Below, piece by piece: positions 57,706-64,000 of a stretch of 64,000 nt of DNA. The stretch spans positions 1-64,000 of the forward strand of contig JBFHDX010000003.1 of assembly GCA_041584475.1 (NCBI GenBank), read 5' to 3'. Numbering within the stretch: the stretch's first letter is position 1; every line of letters starts with the position of its first letter. The notes beneath the pieces were generated by a model, which searched no databases, was not told the DNA's origin, and was given only the letters and a program-made list of their open reading frames with translations. Source of the DNA: JBFHDX01 sp041584475. Its GTDB lineage: Bacteria; Pseudomonadota; Alphaproteobacteria; UBA8366; JADFVY01. The position numbers and the translations under genes were made by a program.

Positions 57706-58230
57706 ATGGCTGACGTAAAATCGCCGCCGCTGGGCGCCCCCAAACCGACCGTGAACCCGTTGTTCCTGCGCGATGAGGAGCTGCGCCAGGCGATGGAGCT
57801 CCTGTTTTTCGCGTATCGGGACTTCACGGCCGAGCCCGACGCCATCCTGGCACGCCATCGGTTCGGGCGCGCCCATCACCGGGCGATCTACTTCATCGGC
57901 CGCCATGCGGGCATCAGCATCAGCGAGCTGCTCGGCATTCTTAGAATCACCAAGCAGAGCCTCAACCGCGTGCTCGGCCAGCTGATCGACCAGGACTACG
58001 TGCGCCAGCGGCAGGGCACACGCGACCGGCGCCAGCGCCTGCTGGAGCTGACCGCCAAGGGCCGGGCGCTCGAGGAACAGCTGTCGGTCGAGCAGCGCGC
58101 ACGCATCGCGCGGGCCTATCGCGAAGCGGGCGCCGAGGCCGTCGAGGGATTCCGCAAGGTGATGCTCGGCATCATCGGCGGCGAGAACGACCGGTTGCGG
58201 TTCGAGAGGTTGCGGCCGCCACGGCGATAG
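57706..58230 (+). CDS. MarR-family regulator
   Basis: A 174-residue winged-helix protein: GISISELLGILRITKQSLNR is the recognition region and QRQGTRDRRQRLLELTAKG the wing. It is divergent from ilvE and 34 bases upstream of a two-component pair on its own strand, so it may regulate either. The ligand is unknown. The shared upstream gap (57557-57705) is AT-rich near 57660-57700. Confidence 0.9.
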   Translation: MADVKSPPLGAPKPTVNPLFLRDEELRQAMELLFFAYRDFTAEPDAILARHRFGRAHHRAIYFIGRHAGISISELLGILRITKQSLNRVLGQLIDQDYVRQRQGTRDRRQRLLELTAKGRALEEQLSVEQRARIARAYREAGAEAVEGFRKVMLGIIGGENDRLRFERLRPPRR

Positions 58231-58264
58231 GCAGGGGCCCCCACGCCGGCCTATACTCGTGCCG

Positions 58265-58957
58265 ATGGAAGAACTGCAGCATGTCCTGGTCGTCGACGAC
58301 GATACGCGGCTGCGCGAGCTGCTCCGCCGCTACCTCTCCGACAACGGCTTCCGCGTGACGACCGCCGAGGATGCGGCCGCCGCCCGGCGTCAGATGCAGG
58401 CGATGACCTTCGACCTGATCGTGCTCGACCTGATGATGCCGGGCGAAACCGGTCTTGAGCTTGCCCGCTCGCTGCGCCAGATGCGTGACGACGTACCGAT
58501 CCTGATGCTGACGGCCATGGGCGAAATCGCGGACCGGATCGGCGGGCTGGAAGCGGGGGCCGACGACTATCTGGCCAAGCCGTTCGAGCCGCGCGAGCTG
58601 CTGTTGCGCATCCGCACCATTCTGCGGCGGGTCCCGGCCGCCGCGGCCGAACCGGCGAGAACGAGGGAAGTCAGCCTTGGCGACCACAGGTTCGATCGCG
58701 AACGCGCGATCCTGAGCAGCAACGGTCGTATGGTTCGGTTGACCACGGCGGAAGCCAGCCTGTTGTCGGTGCTCTCCGAGGAGCCGGGCACCGTGCTGAG
58801 CCGCGAGGAGTTGAGCGAGCGCTGTCGCGTGGCCGGCGGCGACCGCGCGATCGACGTGCAGGTTGCGCGCCTGCGCCGTAAGATCGAACCCGACCCCAAG
58901 ACGCCGCGATTCCTCCAGACCGTGCGCGGTCGTGGCTACGTGCTCCGGCCCGATTGA
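58265..58957 (+). CDS. OmpR-type response regulator
   Basis: About 230 residues from ATG 58265; a GTG at 58259 is two codons upstream. The receiver has VLVVDDDTRLRELL, LIVLDLMMPGETG and DDYLAKPFEPREL; the C-terminal winged helix ends TVRGRGYVLRPD. It is 9 bases before a kinase gene of EnvZ type and is the probable OmpR of this organism. No porin gene is nearby. Confidence 0.92.
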   Translation: MEELQHVLVVDDDTRLRELLRRYLSDNGFRVTTAEDAAAARRQMQAMTFDLIVLDLMMPGETGLELARSLRQMRDDVPILMLTAMGEIADRIGGLEAGADDYLAKPFEPRELLLRIRTILRRVPAAAAEPARTREVSLGDHRFDRERAILSSNGRMVRLTTAEASLLSVLSEEPGTVLSREELSERCRVAGGDRAIDVQVARLRRKIEPDPKTPRFLQTVRGRGYVLRPD

Positions 58958-58966
58958 GCCACCGCC

Positions 58967-60292
58967 GTGCTGACCCAGCTCGCGCTCAAGAACATGCTGC
59001 CGCGGACCCTGTTTGGGCGTTCGCTGCTGATCATCGTCATGCCGCTGATCATTCTCCAGGTGGTCTCTACCTGGATCTTCTATGACCGGCACTGGGACAC
59101 GATCACCCGGCGGCTGTCCACGGCCATCGCCGGTGACATCGCGCTGACGCTCGAGCTGCTCGAGCAAAGCCCCGGCGTCGAGGCACGGACCGCCATCCTC
59201 GACCTGGCACGCCGCAATTTCCAGTTCGCGATCACCATACAGCCCGGCGAAATCATTCCGCGAACCGCGGTGAACGGCAATTCGCAGATCGACCATTTCC
59301 TCTCGCGTGCCCTGGGCGAGATGGTCAGACGCCCGTTCCAGATCGATTCGACCGAGTACAGGGAGCGCGTGATAGTCGACGTCCAGCTCAGGGACGCAGT
59401 GATGACGATCGTCGTCCCGGGCAAGCGGCTGTTCAGCACGACGACGTATATCTTCATCATGTGGATGGTCGGCACCTCGCTCGTCCTGTTCGCGGTCGCC
59501 TCGATATTCATGCGCAATCAGGTCAGGCCGATCCGGCGACTCGCGACCGCGGCGGATGCCTTCGGCAAGGGCCGCGACAGTGCCGAGATCGAGTTTCGGC
59601 CCGAGGGTGCCGCCGAGGTCAGGCAGGCAGCCGCCGCTTTCAATCTGATGCGCACGCGGCTGCGCCGGCAGATCCGGCAGCGCACCGACATGTTGTCGGG
59701 CGTGAGCCACGATCTGCGAACGCCGATCACGCGACTGAAGCTGCAACTGGCGATGCTGCCGGAGAGCCCCGAGGTGCACGATCTCAAGAACGACATCGCC
59801 GAGATGGAGCGCATGATCGAGGGCTACCTGACGTTTGCCCGCGGCGAAGGCGACGAGGCCGGCACCGAGACCGACCTCGGGTTGCTGGTGGAGGACACGG
59901 TGGCCGGCTCGCGACGGAACGGCGCGATCATCGACCTGCATATCGAGGGGAAGCTGGTGGCGTGGCTGCGCCCCGTGGCGATCAAGCGGGTCATCGGCAA
60001 CCTGCTGGCCAACGCGGAGCGCTTCGGCTCGCACATCTGGGTTCGCGCCGGCCGCCGCGGCGACGCGATCGAGATCACGGTCGACGACGACGGGCCCGGG
60101 ATCCCGAAGACCCATCGCGAGGACGTGTTCAGGCCGTTCTACCGGCTCGAGGAATCACGTAATCCGACGACCGGTGGAACCGGCCTCGGCCTGGCGATCG
60201 CCCGCGACCTGGTGCGCGGCCACGGCGGAGACATCGTGCTCGAGGACTCGCCGCACGGCGGGTTGCGCGCCCGGCTGCGGCTACCGGTCTGA
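58967..60292 (+). CDS. EnvZ-like sensor histidine kinase
   Basis: 441 residues starting from GTG 58967. Membrane segments at about 18-38 and 160-185 flank a periplasmic domain. HAMP is followed by HisKA with GVSHDLRTPITRLKLQL, which is close to the EnvZ box, and a HATPase domain with NLLANAERFG, DDGPGIP and GGTGLGLAIARDL. It pairs with the regulator 9 bases upstream and probably senses osmotic or envelope conditions. Confidence 0.92.
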   Translation: MLTQLALKNMLPRTLFGRSLLIIVMPLIILQVVSTWIFYDRHWDTITRRLSTAIAGDIALTLELLEQSPGVEARTAILDLARRNFQFAITIQPGEIIPRTAVNGNSQIDHFLSRALGEMVRRPFQIDSTEYRERVIVDVQLRDAVMTIVVPGKRLFSTTTYIFIMWMVGTSLVLFAVASIFMRNQVRPIRRLATAADAFGKGRDSAEIEFRPEGAAEVRQAAAAFNLMRTRLRRQIRQRTDMLSGVSHDLRTPITRLKLQLAMLPESPEVHDLKNDIAEMERMIEGYLTFARGEGDEAGTETDLGLLVEDTVAGSRRNGAIIDLHIEGKLVAWLRPVAIKRVIGNLLANAERFGSHIWVRAGRRGDAIEITVDDDGPGIPKTHREDVFRPFYRLEESRNPTTGGTGLGLAIARDLVRGHGGDIVLEDSPHGGLRARLRLPV

Positions 60293-60302
60293 GCGCGGCG
60301 AA

Positions 60303-60638
60303 TCAGTACATGCGTCCGCCATCGGGGACCTGTTTGTCCGGCGTCAGAAGAACCACCTCGCCCTGGGAATCCGGAACGCCGAGCACCAGGACCTCGGACA
60401 TTACCGGTCCGATCTGCTTGGGCGGGAAATTCACCACGGCCAGCACCTGGCGCCCGACCAGCTGGTCGGCGTCGTAATTGCACGTGACCTGCGCCGAGGT
60501 GCGGCGCTCGCCAATCTCCGGGCCGAAATCGACCCACATGCGGTAGGCGGGCTGGCGCGCCTCTGGAAAGGGTTCGGCACGCACGACCGTGCCGACGCGG
60601 ATGTCAACTTTGAGGAAATCGCTGAAGTCGATCGCCAT
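60303..60638 (-). CDS. csaA: CsaA-type tRNA-binding domain protein
   Basis: A 111-residue stand-alone EMAP-II/OB-fold tRNA-binding domain: FLKVDIRVGTVVRAEPFPEA, GERRTSAQVTCNY and VNFPPKQIGPVMSEVLVLG. Length and composition match CsaA, described as a chaperone with export-related activity. GGGGGG precedes the ATG at 60638. Convergent with the kinase gene. Confidence 0.9.
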   Translation of the reverse strand: MAIDFSDFLKVDIRVGTVVRAEPFPEARQPAYRMWVDFGPEIGERRTSAQVTCNYDADQLVGRQVLAVVNFPPKQIGPVMSEVLVLGVPDSQGEVVLLTPDKQVPDGGRMY

Positions 60639-60719
60639 GGTGCGCCCCCCGGAACCTGCGTCTGCCGCCGCAGGCTATCACCGGCGGCCGCGTCCCGCAA
60701 AAGTCGGCCCGGATGCACA

Positions 60720-60779
60720 GCCGCCCCTGCGCGTGCAGGGGCGGCAGTTCGCTTCGAACGCGGTAGGAGCCGTTCGAAG
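60720..60779. terminator. Two tandem hairpins downstream of the phasin gene
   Basis: Stem 1: 60720-60730 with 60735-60745, 11 bases perfect, 4-base loop. Stem 2: 60752-60760 with 60771-60779, 9 bases perfect, 10-base loop. They occupy the region just after the phasin stop (60797, minus strand) and before csaA. No clear U-tract follows on the minus strand, so they may protect the phasin mRNA 3' end or act as a weak terminator. Confidence 0.5.
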
Positions 60780-60796
60780 TGAGATCCTAACCGGTC

Positions 60797-61225
60797 TTAC
60801 TTCGCGGCGGATTCGACCAGGCCCTTGACCTCGTCGAGTCCCTCGACGAAACGCTTGCTCAGCAAATCGAACACCGCGTTGTTGGCCTTGGCCATCACGG
60901 CGTTCAGTTCCTTCAGGTTGGCGACCGCGCGCTCATAGCCTTCCTTGGTGAGCTCGGCCTGGCGCGCGACCTTGGCGTCGGGCGCACCCTCGGCGGCAAG
61001 CGCCTGCAGGATCTCGGTCAGTTCGGCGACGTTGTCGCGGGCGATCGCGACCTGCCGCTCGAAGACCTGCCGGGCCCCCGCGGCGGCGGCCTTGTTGACC
61101 GCGGTCAGGGCGTCGAGATTCTTCTGCTGGGCCGCGACGACCTTGTTGACGTCGAACATCGGCACCTTCATCTCGGCCATGTATTTGCTGAAATCGACGG
61201 CCGCGAACGGATTGGCAGTAGCCAT
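60797..61225 (-). CDS. Phasin family protein
   Basis: The start at ATG 61225, after GAGGAGA, gives 142 residues beginning MATANPFAAVDFSKYMAEMK. The protein is one long amphipathic helical region with the phasin-2 pattern NKVVAAQQKNLDALTAVNKA, in which N-x-x-A-L and A repeat heptads dominate. Phasins coat polyhydroxyalkanoate granules. A strong promoter and a PhaR-like palindrome lie directly upstream, strengthening the call. No pha synthase genes are in the window. Confidence 0.9.
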   Translation of the reverse strand: MATANPFAAVDFSKYMAEMKVPMFDVNKVVAAQQKNLDALTAVNKAAAAGARQVFERQVAIARDNVAELTEILQALAAEGAPDAKVARQAELTKEGYERAVANLKELNAVMAKANNAVFDLLSKRFVEGLDEVKGLVESAAK

Positions 61226-61266
61226 TTGTTGTCTCCTCGGAGCGCTTGGGTGCAGAGCACAAATTG

Positions 61267-61319
61267 TTATGCTGCGCTGCAGCATAAGGCCAATATAATC
61301 GGTGCGCTCAAAGGGTCAA
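61267..61319 (-). promoter_or_regulatory. Phasin promoter with PhaR-like operator
   Basis: On the minus strand TTGACC (61314-61319) and TATATT (61292-61297) are 16 bases apart, each 5 of 6 to consensus. The palindrome TTATGCTGC-N3-GCAGCATAA (61267-61287) follows at once and would cover the transcription start. It contains CTGC-N3-GCAG, the motif reported for PhaR, the PHA-sensing repressor of phasin genes in alphaproteobacteria. Binding there would block initiation until PHA granules titrate PhaR away. Confidence 0.8.
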
Positions 61320-61379
61320 GCTGAATTTTCGCAGTGCAGCAATATTCGTTCGGCCGGGGTCGGCGGCCGTTCCGGTCTC

Positions 61380-62051
61380 TCACGCGGCTTCGCGGCGCGG
61401 CGCCCGCTCGCGCGGGAACAGGATGCGGGCGCAGCGTCCGGCACGCCCGAGATTGCGGTCGAGCGCCGCCATCGTCCGCGCGAGATCCGTCGTATCGTCA
61501 TCGAGCCATGCGGCAAGCGTGCGAAGCCACACGCCCGTCAGACCCAACGCCTTGAGCTGGCCCACGGGCCCGTCCGAAGAGACGTCGGCCGCCTCGAGCA
61601 TCCACGCCATCGAGCGGCACAGGATGGGCAGATATGCTGCGCCCTCCGCCGGTGCGCGCGTCAGGTCGCGGCGTATGCCGCGCACCGCCTCGCGGTGCGG
61701 CTGCAGGGCGTCGAACCGCCGCATGAGAACTTCGAACAGCCGGTCCCGCTGCGAATCCTCGGGCGCGAACTTGAAGGGCGCGGCGAGGACCTGGCGGTCG
61801 ACGCGCCGGATGAACGCGACGAGGATCGACGCCTTCGACGGATAGGCCGGATAGAGCTCGGCAAACGGAACGCCCGCCGCCTGCGCGATGTCGGCGAGCC
61901 CGAGCGCGCGCCAGCCCCGTGCCGCCGCGAGATCCAGCATCGCGTCGACCAATCTGTCCTCCGCATCGCCCCGCCTCGACGTGCGCGGCGCCGCCTCGCC
62001 TCGCTTCGTGGCACGCGGCTCCGGCTTTCCTTCCTTCGGTTGCTTGGCCAT
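61380..62051 (-). CDS. TetR-family regulator
   Basis: A 223-residue protein. After a basic, Lys/Arg-rich N-terminal tail of about 30 residues comes a TetR helix-turn-helix (GLADIAQAAGVPFAELYPAYPSK-like, residues about 52-75) and a helical ligand domain. The tail is longer than usual. It lies 79 bases after ybaK and upstream of the phasin gene on the same strand; any link to PHA control is speculative. Confidence 0.85.
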   Translation of the reverse strand: MAKQPKEGKPEPRATKRGEAAPRTSRRGDAEDRLVDAMLDLAAARGWRALGLADIAQAAGVPFAELYPAYPSKASILVAFIRRVDRQVLAAPFKFAPEDSQRDRLFEVLMRRFDALQPHREAVRGIRRDLTRAPAEGAAYLPILCRSMAWMLEAADVSSDGPVGQLKALGLTGVWLRTLAAWLDDDTTDLARTMAALDRNLGRAGRCARILFPRERAPRREAA

Positions 62052-62130
62052 GGTCCGAATCTCCTATGCTCGCGGCCGGTGCCCGGTTTCCCGGCGCGGA
62101 TCCGTCTCTCTCTAATCTGGGGGCGTTTCG

Positions 62131-62616
62131 TCAGTCTTGCAACGCCAGCGCCGCGACCGTGCCCCCGGTCAACGGCGCCAGCGCAGCCGCGCGCAGGCGG
62201 ACTACGGCGAACGGTGTGCCGGCGGCGGCCCAGACTTCCTCGAACCCCAGCAGGTCCTCGTCGATGAAGGTCGTTATCGGCCGGTCGTGACCGACCGGCG
62301 GCACGCCCCCGATCGCGAACCCGGTGCGTTCCCGAACGAACGCCGCGTCTGCCTTCTGCACCGGCTGACCGAGCAACCGGGCGAGCGCGGCCTCGTCGAC
62401 GCGGTTGGCGCCGCTGGCGATGACCAGTACCGCGGTATCGCCCTCCGCGACACGAAACAGAATGGATTTGGCGATCTGCGCGACCGAGCATCCGAGCGTC
62501 GATGCGGCGTCGGCAGCGGTGCGGGTCGACCGGTCGAGCTGTCGCAGCTCGAAGCTGACGCCGCTGCCGGCGAGCGCCGCCTCGACCTTGCGGACGCTTG
62601 GTGCCAGCTCGCTCAC
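62131..62616 (-). CDS. YbaK/ProX-type aminoacyl-tRNA deacylase
   Basis: A 161-residue editing domain: AQIAKSILFRV with the conserved Lys, VLVIASGANRVDE, GFAIGGVPPVGH and TFIDEDLLGFEEVWAAAGTP. These proteins hydrolyse mischarged tRNAs such as Cys- or Ala-tRNA(Pro); which tRNA applies here cannot be told. The start overlaps the proC stop by ATGA, so it is co-translated with proC, a neighbour also tied to proline. Confidence 0.9.
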   Translation of the reverse strand: MSELAPSVRKVEAALAGSGVSFELRQLDRSTRTAADAASTLGCSVAQIAKSILFRVAEGDTAVLVIASGANRVDEAALARLLGQPVQKADAAFVRERTGFAIGGVPPVGHDRPITTFIDEDLLGFEEVWAAAGTPFAVVRLRAAALAPLTGGTVAALALQD

Positions 62617-63446
62617 ATCTCGCCGGCGAGCTCCCGCCCGCGCCGGGCCGCAGCCGCGACCGCCCGTTCCATCAATGCCGGCAGGCCGTCGTCGGCCGTC
62701 AGCACATCGAGCGCCGCCTGCGTGGTCCCGCCGCGACTGGTCACGTTGCGGCGCAGCTGGTCGGGCGGCTGGCCGCCATGCAGAGCGAGTTCGCCGGCGC
62801 CGGCCACCGTCACCAGCGCCAGCCGATCGGCGACCGGGCGCGGCAGGCCGGCGCGCACGCCCGCGTCGGCCAGCGCCTCGATCAGCAGGAAGACATAGGC
62901 CGGCCCGCTGCCGGAGACCGCGGTCACCGCATCCATCAGCGACTCGTCATCGATCGACAGCGTCTCGCCGATCGACCCGAGCAGCGTCGTGCACACGGCG
63001 GTCTGGCGTTCGCTCGCGGCGGCTTTCGGGCAGACCACCGTGATGCCCCGGCCGATCGCGGCCGGCGTATTCGGCATGGCGCGTACGATCGCCGCCTTGC
63101 GGCCGAGATGCTTTTCGAAGTACGCGATCGTCGTGCCCGCGGCGATCGACAGGAAAACGGTCGACGTGCCGACGAACCGGGCTGCCAGCGGGACGACCTC
63201 GTCCATCTGCTGCGGCTTGACCGCGAAGACGACGACTTCGGGGTCGAGATCCTGGGGCAGCGAGCCGGCCGAATCGACGATCGAAACATCTCCGCTCCCG
63301 GCGAATTCGGTGGCACCGGCGGGATCGACGATCACGATTCCGGCTCCGGCGATTCCGCTTTTCAACCAGCCCGACAGCATCGCGCCGCCCATCTTGCCGC
63401 AGCCGAACAACAACAGAGGGCGCGCGAGTCGAATGGCGGCGGACAT
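62613..63446 (-). CDS. proC: Pyrroline-5-carboxylate reductase ProC
   Basis: 277 residues. Rossmann start with LFGCGKMGGAMLSGWL, VFAVKPQQMDEVVPL in the middle, RAMPNTPAAIGRGIT, and the C-terminal signature DAVTAVSGSGPAYVFLLIEA. It performs the last step of proline synthesis. It sits between ybjN (12 bases upstream) and ybaK (overlap), an order common in Alphaproteobacteria. Confidence 0.96.
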   Translation of the reverse strand: MSAAIRLARPLLLFGCGKMGGAMLSGWLKSGIAGAGIVIVDPAGATEFAGSGDVSIVDSAGSLPQDLDPEVVVFAVKPQQMDEVVPLAARFVGTSTVFLSIAAGTTIAYFEKHLGRKAAIVRAMPNTPAAIGRGITVVCPKAAASERQTAVCTTLLGSIGETLSIDDESLMDAVTAVSGSGPAYVFLLIEALADAGVRAGLPRPVADRLALVTVAGAGELALHGGQPPDQLRRNVTSRGGTTQAALDVLTADDGLPALMERAVAAAARRGRELAGEM

Positions 63447-63458
63447 TGTGGTTTCCTC

Positions 63459-63962
63459 TCAGGCCTCCCCGACCGTGTCGATGAGCGCGGCCGAGATTGC
63501 TTCCTCCGGCGGCCTGCCGGCCCACAGAACATATTGGAAGGCCGGGTAAAAGCGGTCGCATTCCTCGAGCGCCGCCTCGACGATTTCCTCCAGCAGCTCG
63601 GTGCCCGGCGTGATCTGCCCGCGTGTCAGCAACGTGTGGCGGAAGGTCGGCGTCGATTCCTCGGAGCAGACCTCGAAATGTCCGAGCCACAGCCGTTCGT
63701 TGATGGTCGCGAGAAGATCGTTGATGTCGCGGCGTTTCTCGACCGGTACCTTGATGTCGAACGCGCAGTGCAGGTGCAGTGCCGAGAGGTCGTGCTGCCA
63801 GAGGAAATGCAGTCGATAGGCGCACCAGCGGCGCGACGGCTCGGTCACGAATTCATCGTCGGCCGCCCGCATGTGCGGCCAGCCCTGCAGGTTGGCCAGC
63901 TCTTCCAGCAGATCGAGCGGATTGGCTGCGTGCCTGCCCGTGCCCGCCAGCATTATTGCCAT
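63459..63962 (-). CDS. YbjN-domain protein
   Basis: About 167 residues from ATG 63962, preceded by AGGGGG; GTG 63968 and ATG 63953 are alternatives. Features: NPLDLLEELANLQGW at the start, ALHLHCAFDIKVP, INDLLATINERLWLGHFEV and ECDRFYPAFQYVLWAG. The YbjN fold resembles type III secretion chaperones; its role in alphaproteobacteria is not settled. It is the first gene of the ybjN-proC-ybaK run. The 38 bases beyond it to the window end hold no gene. Confidence 0.88.
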   Translation of the reverse strand: MAIMLAGTGRHAANPLDLLEELANLQGWPHMRAADDEFVTEPSRRWCAYRLHFLWQHDLSALHLHCAFDIKVPVEKRRDINDLLATINERLWLGHFEVCSEESTPTFRHTLLTRGQITPGTELLEEIVEAALEECDRFYPAFQYVLWAGRPPEEAISAALIDTVGEA

Positions 63963-64000
63963 CGTCACCCCCTAACCCGAGGATCCCGCGGCCGGCGAAT

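Overview
The window is GC-rich, densely packed chromosomal DNA of an alphaproteobacterium, most plausibly of Rhodospirillales type. That placement is an inference from gene content and order: yqeY-dnaG-rpoD, carA-carB-greA, uvrC-pgsA followed by molybdopterin genes, ybjN-proC-ybaK, an LsrB-type LysR gene beside a structured small RNA, a phasin with a PhaR-like operator, and homologues of mitochondrial FOXRED1 and ELM1. I see no insertion sequence, prophage, CRISPR array or rRNA. There is one tRNA gene. The first gene is cut by the window edge.

Layout. 1-8.5 kb: a truncated Na+/solute symporter divergent from a short-chain-acyl-CoA-type regulator; three periplasmic CxxxC proteins in a row (one SCO1/SenC-like, two small related unknowns); an OmpR/kinase pair; a class II glutamine amidotransferase. 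8.6-12.8 kb: a 1366-residue gene fusing an export/anchor segment, two rhodanese-like domains, a YidC/Oxa1-like membrane domain and a PEP-synthase-type ATP-grasp plus phosphohistidine swivel domain. This is the most unusual object in the window. 13-16 kb: a PhnD-like binding protein with a chemoreceptor, then tRNA-Ile2(CAT). 16-24 kb: a FOXRED1-like oxidoreductase, an MBL hydrolase, a helix-turn-helix protein with two ClpX-type zinc fingers, and the macromolecular-synthesis genes rpoD, dnaG and yqeY. 24-29 kb: carA, carB, greA. 29-33 kb: an Lrp regulator, ELM1-like protein, 2OG oxygenase, LsrB-like regulator and candidate AbcR-like sRNA. 32.6-42 kb, mostly minus strand: MsrP, an EF-G-like GTPase, PhzF, ketopantoate reductase, aspartate aminotransferase, a second chemoreceptor and a PCu(A)C copper chaperone.

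42-50 kb, plus strand: uvrB, a Kef-type antiporter, a SnoaL-like protein, then an overlapping set of two DUF1538 membrane proteins, a P-II-like protein, a CBS protein and a short-chain reductase. 50-57 kb: an AT-rich gap with two DnaA-box-like sites, uvrC, pgsA, mobB-moeA-moaD-moaE, a VTT-like membrane protein and ilvE. 57-64 kb: MarR, an EnvZ/OmpR-type pair, CsaA, a phasin with a strong promoter and PhaR-like palindrome, TetR, YbaK, ProC and YbjN.

The molybdopterin genes at 53-56 kb could supply the molybdoenzyme MsrP at 33 kb. The SCO-like protein and PCu(A)C both suggest copper delivery to a respiratory oxidase. Starts were chosen from ribosome-binding sites, overlaps and family N-termini. 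All domain calls were made by reading translations and were not checked against a database.
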